NCBI GenBank assembly: GCA_030267565.1
Contig: BRXU01000047.1
Span: 186,001-250,000, forward strand
Length of the DNA: 64,000 nucleotides
Direction of reading: 5' to 3'
From: Pleodorina starrii
Taxonomy: Eukaryota > Chlorophyta > Chlorophyceae > Chlamydomonadales > Volvocaceae
Shown here: positions 57,007-64,000 of the stretch, in pieces
Layout of the letters: each line of letters begins with the position of its first letter
Position numbering within the stretch: position 1 is the first letter of the stretch
Made by a program: the position numbers and the translations under genes
The notes under the pieces: model-generated
Databases searched by the model: none
The model's input: only the letters and a program-made list of their open reading frames with translations
Told to the model about the DNA's origin: nothing

Positions 57007-59381
57007 ATGTATGGTGTAACACATCACACCGTCAGCGTCAACGGCATATGTCAGTCGGAGCCAACGCCGCAGCTGGCGAACTTTGCAGCGACTACTAAGA
57101 CCGGCGACAGCTTTTCTGCGCCTGTTGAAGCGGATGAGCAAATTGACGACAAGTACCTGGAGTTGCGATGGTCCCAAACAGCCAAGGTAGGTTCGGGGGG
57201 AGGTAAGGTAAGGGCTACCGGCACGAGGCTTACGGGTCGGTTCGGGTTCTATCCATACATACGGATTTGCCACTTCGTTGGAAGAGAGACTACGGGCAAG
57301 GACAGACTCCAGCCATGCTCACCGGCACACATCCCTTTCGGGGGCGCGTTCGACGTTCGCGCCTCGACTCGGCTACAGGCCCGACTCCCCGACCCCCACG
57401 CGCTGCCTGCCCCCTCCTCCCCCCTCCCCCTCCCGCCCGCCACCCGGCCCGCCCCCCGCAGTTCCTCCGTGAGTTCACACAGCGCAAGAACGCCCTGGCG
57501 GAAGACATCCGCCGCCACCAGGCCAACCTCCAGGTGCTGAGCGCAGAGGAGCGCGCCGCGGCCGCGGCCTCCACCTCCGCCTCCGGCTTCGCCGCGCCTG
57601 GCTCGTCCCATCTAGGCCCCCCGGGCCAGCTGCCCTTCACCGCCCTTGAGGCTCGGCCGCTCAATACCCCCCTGGAGCCCCGGGTCCCCTGGCAGGACGG
57701 CTCCTCCGATCAGGTGCAGCTGCCCCTGGTGGGTGGCCCCCGGCTGCGGCAGTCGGCCACCAAGGGCCACGGCTCCTCCTCCCTGCTGCAGTCCGCCACC
57801 TCCTCCAGCGGCGGTGGCGGCGGAGTGCCCAGCTCCACCAGTCTGGATGCGCTGCTGCAGAGCGTACTGCAGAGGTCCACGGCGGTGTCCACCAAACTCA
57901 CAAAGGCGTACGCGCAGCCCTCAGTGAGTCGGTTGGGGGTAAGGGGAGGGGGGTTGGGGTGGGGCGGAACTTGGAAGAGGGCCTCGCCCTGATTTTGCTC
58001 ACCACGCCGCGCCGCGCCGCCGCCGGCCATCTGCGCGCAGGAGCATGAGAAGGAGGCGTCTTCCAGTCAGGAGGCGCGAGCCTCGCACACCAGCCTCAAA
58101 AAGATATCCATCAGTACCGCCACCTCCACCTCCACCTCCACCAGGGGGCGCAGCATGTCCCGCGTGCAGCGACACAGCATGCACAATCGCCACGACGACG
58201 ATGCACCTACCATCACCACCACCGCCACCACCAACGCCACCAACGCCAACGCCACCACCAACGCCGGCCGCGAGCCCTCGCCGCTGTCTCAATCCCAGCA
58301 GCGCGCCAATTACCAGCAGCCGCAGCAGCAGCAGCAGCAGAAGGCGGCCAGCCCCGGTGCGATAGCCACCTCGGCCGTTGCGCCCATCTCTCCAGTCGGC
58401 AGCCGACCCGGCTCCCCCGCCGGCCTCCCTCCCGACCCCAGCAAGAAGGAAGCGACCCGGCTGCCGCTGCCCCAACTGCCGGGCGCCACGACGTCACCCA
58501 AGCTGGCGCAACCGGGGACACCGACGGCGGGCGGGGAGCCGCGGCTTCGCGATCAAGTGCAGCAGCAGCAGCAGTCGCGGCCGCGGGCGCCCCAGGTTGA
58601 CGGCGCCCGGGAGCAGCAGCAGCCGCAGCAGCCGCAGCAGCCGCAACCGCAGCCGCAGCTGCAGCCGAGCCCGGCGCCTGGGGAGCAAGCGCAGCAGCAG
58701 CAGCAACAGCGGCGGCGGCTGTCTTCAGCCCGTACGGCGGCCCGCACGAAACGCCCCAGCTCGTCCGAGTACACCAAGCTCAACCCCATGCTCCGACCCG
58801 ACCCGACGGGCCGCCGCCGCGTGCATTCCCGGTCTCTGGACGGCGGCGGGGGCGGGGGCAGGCCACGGCGGCGGTCGGAAGGCGCCCCGTACAGCACTTC
58901 AAGTGCAAGCGGCGGCGGCGGCGCCCCGTCTCCGCGTGGGGCCGCAGGAGGCCCCGGGAAAGCACGCTTCGGCACCGGAAGCGAGAACGGCGGCGCCGGC
59001 GGCGGAGGCGGCGGCGGCGTGCGTCTGCCGCAGCTGAGTCAGGCGGCGCCCAGGCCTGGCGGCGGGGGCAGCGGCGGCGGCGGCGAGGGCGCAGCGGCGG
59101 TGGTTTCGCGTGTGGTTGCTTTTGGCGGCAGCAAGTCGTTCGATGCGTCGGCGTCTGGCAGCAGCAGCAGCAGCAACGGCAGTGGCGGTGATGCCACGTC
59201 GGGCCGCGGCGGCGGGACGGCGGCGGAGAGGCGGGCGGCGGCTCTGCGGGCGGTGCAGCAGCAGGCGGCCAGTCTGGTGCGGAGGGCGGGCAGTGCGTCG
59301 TGCGGCCTGACACCACCCAGTGGCCAATCGTCCTGGGCCAAGAGCACCACCACGCGCGAGCTGGTGTTCACGCAGTTCTGA
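57007..59381 (+). CDS. Low-complexity protein of unknown function (3 exons, predicted 660 aa)
   Basis: Exons 57007-57186, 57462-57923 and 58041-59381 join in phase (GCCAAG|GTAGGT, CCCTCA|GTGAGT), 1983 nt. The N-terminal 150 residues look folded, with a probable helical or coiled-coil stretch (LREFTQRKNALAEDIRRHQ). A Ser/Gly-rich segment with an SLDALLQSVLQRS helix follows. The long third exon is disordered: Thr/Asn, Gln/Pro, Arg/Ser and Gly tracts, then AAERRAAALRAVQQQAASL and a short ordered end (RELVFTQF). I recognise no family; the composition would fit a scaffold or flagella-associated protein but nothing proves it. The first ATG may not be the true start, since upstream sequence has no supporting exon. 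Confidence 0.6.
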
Positions 59382-62300
59382 GATCGATGCCCACAACACA
59401 CAGAAGCGCTTACTCTGTGTGTGTGCTGTGTGGGTATGTGAGAAACCGCGATGCGGCGATGACAGCAGCGCCCCACACTACGGTACACGGATGTGGATGC
59501 GGTGCGCTTCAGTGAGCAAACAAAACGTTGGTTGAGGGCTTGCTCGTCGCAATTTCGTACCGCATACGGTGCATGCTTTTGAGGGAATGCAAAGTGTTTG
59601 GCGTCGTGTACAGTGGGGCCGGTGGTGGTGGGGCCTTCCCAGCGAGTGGGGGGCCTTTAGTCGGCGCCAGTAGACGGTCGGCCGGCGGCTCCGGGACCTG
59701 CAATAACCCGCACCCCCGGGCTGCATGGCGAGAGGCTGCAGGGAATCTTTCCCCATGGAGAGGATGAGGGAGGGGGCGGGGGCGTTCGTCACCTTTGCAC
59801 CGCGCCTGTTTCAAAGGCAACGAAATGGGGCCTGGCGCGCCCTCCCCCCCCTAAAGTAGTGGAGCGGGTTCCTTTGTTGTGCGGTGTCGTATGAGCTTCT
59901 GTATACAGCAGCGCTTAGCATGTCATATTGCCATTAGACACACTGTGCGTGTGTGTTGCGTGTGTGTGTGATTGCTGCATATTTGTGCGTACCTCGTAGG
60001 CGGGTGGCTGCGTGCGTGGTCCCAGCAGTTGCTCCTGTCCCCTACAGCTGTCAGCCGACCCACGCGAGGGGGGGGTCCTGTGCATGCGGCGAAGGATGGG
60101 CGGGTGACGCAGTGGATCGTTCGTGCCGTCGTTTCGTTTCCTGGCATCAAACGTTAGTAGTGGCCGTAGAGGGGGGCGGCGCGGGGGGTTTGACTGCGGC
60201 CACGGCTGTGCGAGACTCTGACGAGGCGAGGTGAGCCGAGTCGGGCTGAGGGCTCATTTCGAGTGACAACAATAACGTGACAACGCGGACCTTTAGGCAT
60301 ATTCACGCGCGGAGAGGTTGTCTGCTTTATAAAGATTGCGATTGGCCGGCAGGGGCTGGCAGTCCAGCGCCCGCAAACCGGTTCGAGCGGGGCACCTGCG
60401 TGCCCCTACAGAGAGAACGATGCCGGAGCTGCACCAGGGTGCCCCTACAAGGCCGGCGTTGCGTGCCGGGGTTCCGCCCATTACTTTGCCATTACTGAAA
60501 TGCCATTCGGTGTTTAGACGCTGCTGCCGTGCGGTCGATTGTTGCAGCTGGGGCACATTTTCGGGCTTTCATAGTATTCGGGCGGCAGGGGTAGCCGTAC
60601 TGGCTTCCGCTGCCTGCCGCTGTGGCCGCCGAACCGAACCAATACATACGTGTCGACGGACGACGGACGACTGCAAATGTTGCGACTCTGTGTTATCAAC
60701 CGCTGGTGTGTCGCGGGAGGAGGAATGCATGAAAAGCTTTGGAAATAACGATTTTTTTGTTGCGCCACATACACACCGGCAATATCCATTAGCAGTGGGC
60801 GGCTGATGGTTTGTTCTGGTGCGGGGTCCTTACGCAGGTAGGCCCTCGGCGGGCCCCCGCTTTGATAGGAATGGATCAGTCGTCAACGGCGGACGCGCGC
60901 ACAGTCGTGGGAAGAAAAATCGAGGGCTGGGGGTTTCGGGGGCTGTTGGAGTTTTGGGGGCTGTTTGGATTCTTCACGCGGATCATCTGTCCGATGTCAT
61001 GGAGACGTTCCTGTACTGAATGGAAAGGAAGACTTACATTGCAATGACACCGGACCATTGAAACGGTGCGCCGCCCAAAGGTGGCCGTCCCTCCCTGGAC
61101 CTTCATCTGACGTTTGCCGCGCAACGCTGCGAGCGCATTATTACATCTTCCCGAGTAGGAGGCTGCTGTCGCAACCCCCCTGTCGTACTGTTGTGCGCTG
61201 TTTCCATACGCTACATATTTGTGTCGGTACGGTATGTTGGCGTGCGAATGCGAGCCGTTGGCTTTCAGGGACTTCTCCCGCGCGGCGGCAGCGATTGTCT
61301 CGTTGTCTGTCTTCTGCGACCTCGCGTTCAGTTATCGGTTGCGATGCGGTACCGGTACCACAAACCGCTGCGAGGCTCCGCTGCGGGTCCTCGGCAGCCA
61401 TTTACTACCGGTAGACTGCCGGGCCCCGCGCGTGAGTCCATAGTTCGCCCATAAATGCCTTTCCGGCAGAGGCAGCCATTCACTAGACTGCCGGGCCCCG
61501 CGGCTCTCTTTGAGCAGGGCGGGCGTGCACGTGTCTTCCGGGGTGATATGTTCCCTCCACACACCGTGCACGGTCATGATGTCCTAGACTCCCTGTGAAC
61601 TCCGTACTCCGTATGTACGACACCGGCGTTTGAGCGTGCCCGCCGTGACTGTGGTGTCTCGTTAAAACAAGGTGGACGTCTTCATAAGGACTGCTCAGGC
61701 AGTTTCCTATTTGCTGCTAGCTGGAGTCGCAACAGGCGCGAAAACAGATTGGGGCGTCATGGATGTTTTCACGACACGGCAATGAGCCCTTTTGTGGCAA
61801 CATGGTGTCACCAGTTGTTGTTATTGTTGTATACCTCCTAGAAGGTGCGTCCACTTTGGTGGTTGTATTTATCGGTTGATGGTAGGCAAGGCCATAACCT
61901 GGCCACCTGTCCAGCCGAAATACGATGCCGTACGAGGCACCGACTACCTCCGCATGACGCACCGACTCCTCCCAAAGGCGTTCGGATAAAGCTTCGACAA
62001 TATCCCACAACCGGAGATTGATGGCACGTTCCCGGGGGCGGGGGGCAACAACAACCACACCGCTCCAGTGAACAGTGACCCACCGGGCCACCGAGTCTCA
62101 CGAGAGAGGCCACGCCCGCCAACGTGTGTACGACTTCGTGGTTCGTGACTGCCCGTGCAGAACGGACCAAGGTGGGCAGTGAGAGGTGGGAAAGCGCGTT
62201 CGTTGCTCCGTGTGGCACCGTGTGGCCTGCGCGACTGGTCAAACGCGCGTCCAAACAGTCCCCAAACGTCCCCTCCGAAACTGGAACGATGTACGTGTGT

Positions 62301-62920
62301 GGCCGCTGTGTCAGCGTACCGTCGGTATAGCCGTTGCTCCTGTTTATTTGCAAAGCCCACTTCTATTTATAACTTAATAAGCGATCCAATTTTTTGCGGG
62401 GGGAGTGACCGAGTTTTCTCAGGATCGTTTTAGTTTTGCGAGCAGTTAGGGCCAACTGTTTGTTTGCGAACCCGCCCTCCTGTCAGCTCTGAATCCCCTG
62501 GACGCCGCGCTGCTGGCCGATGCGCTGCGGCCCGCCTACGCGCTCCTCAACGCGCACCTGCCCGCACTGCAACCCCGCGAGGTCGCCGCCATCATTAGGT
62601 CAGCTGAGGGCGCGCACAGCTTTCCCTTCCCCGCAGGGATAAGAGAGCGCGCCACTCTCTCACACTCTCAGGCATCCAACCTACCTACCCACCCACCTAC
62701 CCCCTGCTGGGTTCTGGGTCCATTCGCTAACGCCGCCTCCTTCTCCGCTGCGAAATTCTCTTAATACCCCTTACGCAAGCTCCAGGGAGACCCAGCGCAT
62801 GTGTCGCAGCACTGTGGACCGCCGCCATACGGTTTCCCTCCCTCCGTGCACCACACTCGCGCCCACACACGTATCCGGTATCTCGACACAAACCGCCCAC
62901 CCGGCCGCGCGCGTGGCCAC
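59382..62920. other. Convergent intergenic region
   Basis: About 3.5 kb between the stops of two convergent genes; it contains both 3' UTRs. No TGTAA near either stop is convincing. Short direct repeats occur (for example GACTGCCGGGCCCCGCG at about 61418 and 61489). The only coding-like piece is the orphan exon at 62487-62598. Confidence 0.45.
62487..62598 (+). pseudogene. Orphan exon-like fragment, possibly from an OPR/FASTK-type repeat protein
   Basis: Bounded by CCTGTCAG and ATTAG|GTCAGC, the piece reads LNPLDAALLADALRPAYALL, then NAHLPALQPREVAAIIR. This is the helical, Leu/Ala-rich style of chloroplast RNA-binding octotricopeptide or FAST-kinase-like proteins of green algae. No neighbouring exon continues it, so it is either a relic or part of a gene whose other exons I cannot see. 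The family assignment is a guess. Confidence 0.25.
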
Positions 62921-64000
62921 TCACTGCCCAGCCGCCGCCCCGCCCCCGGCCCCCCCTAACTGCATCTGGGCGTCAATCCAGGCCCGGACGGCGGCCGCCT
63001 CCGGGTCCCGTCGCTGTGCAGCCCGACTCCTGGCTTCCTCCCAGTCCACCGGACATCCCTCCTCCAGCAGCCAGCGGAGGGCCGCCAGGGGGCTGCAGCC
63101 CAGCAGGCCAGCGGGATCGGAAACTGACCACACAGCTTGGGTGAAGGCGCCGAAGCGGGTGGGGCCCCAGGGGCAGCCCAGCCGCCGCAGGCAGCGCAGA
63201 GTGGCCAGGTCGCCGTTGTGGCTGGCCAGGGCGTAGGCCTCACCCGTGGCTGCCCGGAGAGCACCGAGCGCCGGTCGATCCTACGGTAATAATAGGGAAG
63301 TGTAACACGGTAATCAAAAAGAGGCGGAGGAAAAGAAGGGGGGGGTGGGATGCCAGGTAAAGACCCTTCCGCCTTCGGCCAATCTGATACGGTACGGTAC
63401 TCTAGCCAGCTGCCCTCCCCCTCACACCCTCCCTCGCGAGTGTGTGGGCATGTGGGCGTGAGAGGCATTCGGACCCACCATCGCTCCCCACCCCACCCCA
63501 TACACACACACCATACACACACAACACACTCCAACCCCCCTCCGGCCTATACGTGGATAACCCCCCCCTCCACACACACACCCACACACCTCATACACAC
63601 ACGCTCGTGCCCCCCCCCACATACACGCTCGTGCAACCCCCTCACCTCCCTGGGGCAGCCCCAGCCCGCCAGCCGCTCCAGCAGCGCCACGTTGCCGCAC
63701 GACGCAGCCGCCGCCAAGGTGCGCTCGCCGCGGAAGGACCAGCCCTGCGCCCGCATCCACTCGAGCACCTCCACATGACCCCCCACTGCCGCCTCGTCCA
63801 TCAGCTCCTGAGCGAACGAAAAGAGCGCCGTCCTCCCGCCCCGCCCAGCCTCGGGCCCCACCAGCCACTGCAGCACGGCCAGGTGGCCCCCCCTCACAGC
63901 AGCGAGCACCGCTTCACGCCCCGCCACGTGCCACCCCCAGGCGGCCATCTGTCGCAGCAGCTCGAGGTGGCCCTCCTCCGCCGCCAGCTCCGCGGCTTTG
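62921..64000 (-). CDS. Ankyrin-type repeat protein, C-terminal part (runs off the right edge)
   Basis: Two exons, 63646-64000 (partial at the window end) and 62921-63280, join in phase (CCCAGGGAG|GTGAGG to CCGTAG|GAT). The protein consists of degenerate ankyrin-like units of about 30-35 residues with G-H-L/V-x-x-L-x-W/R-L/M cores, for example EEGHLELLRQMAAWGW, GGHLAVLQWLVG, GGHVEVLEWMRAQGWSF, CGNVALLERLAGWGCP, NGDLATLRCLRRLGCPW and LRWLLEEGCPVDW. This pattern belongs to the large ankyrin families expanded in volvocine algae and serves protein binding; the partner is unknown. The C-terminus ends in a Gly/Ala-rich tail. The start lies outside the window. Confidence 0.75.
63543..63563. repeat. 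Dispersed repeat block C, ankyrin-gene intron
   Basis: CGGCCTATACGTGGATAACCC on the plus strand, antisense to the ankyrin gene, in the intron 63281-63645. Fourth copy of this block in the window. Confidence 0.8.

Noticed and set aside
56746..57273. A 175-aa minus ORF before the unknown 660-aa protein
   Set aside because: Overlaps the plus-strand first exon and has no recognisable feature; the plus reading splices in phase to two further exons.
1..64000. tRNA, rRNA, organellar insertions or telomeric repeats
   Set aside because: None seen on either strand by eye; AT-richer stretches do not read as chloroplast or mitochondrial genes.

Overview
The window is nuclear DNA of a green alga, most probably a volvocine chlorophyte (the Chlamydomonas, Gonium and Volvox group). 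The evidence is strong GC richness, genes split into many short exons by introns full of C-rich or G-rich tracts, donors of the type GTGAGT/GTGGGT/GTGCGT, proteins with long Ala, Gly, Gln and Pro runs, and gene families typical of a flagellated plant-lineage cell. The species cannot be named from the sequence alone.

Layout. (1) 1-2702, minus: the N-terminal half of an adenylate kinase 7 (AK7)-like protein, running off the left edge. (2) 5295-17036, plus: a complete 18-exon MORN-repeat phosphatidylinositol-phosphate kinase, predicted at 1049 aa. (3) 19351-22190, plus: an L1-like non-LTR retrotransposon remnant with a gag-like ORF and an intact-looking endonuclease, but no reverse transcriptase. 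(4) 22575-24077: a 284-bp segment present twice, almost identical, on either side of a GC-rich coding-like minisatellite. (5) 24140-28800: an AT-richer, gene-poor stretch with a clustered TCGCAAA motif and a long near-perfect inverted repeat. (6) 28822-29910, minus: an intronless nucleotide-sugar transporter, divergent from an unidentified three-exon plus-strand gene (30168-31912). (7) 35125-40972, minus: a complete seven-exon purple acid phosphatase with an N-terminal membrane anchor, divergent by 472 bp from (8) 41445-54802, plus: a complete 19-exon exocyst subunit EXO84, predicted at 1067 aa. (9) 57007-59381, plus: a three-exon low-complexity protein of unknown function. (10) 62921-64000, minus: the C-terminal end of an ankyrin-type repeat protein running off the right edge.

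The models for (1), (2), (6, second gene), (7), (8), (9) and (10) were built by eye, by joining exons at GT-AG sites and checking that reading phase is kept at every junction. For the AK7-like gene, the kinase, the phosphatase and EXO84 this agrees with the known order of family motifs. No operon-like logic is expected or seen. The kinase makes phosphoinositides and the exocyst binds them, but the two genes are 24 kb apart and no functional cluster is claimed.

The most unusual signals are: a set of short sequence blocks shared among introns of unrelated genes, in both orientations (introner- or MITE-like pieces); the inverted repeat at 26119-26416; the retrotransposon whose two ORFs are separated only by one in-frame TAG and whose RT has been deleted; and the recent 284-bp duplication around the minisatellite.
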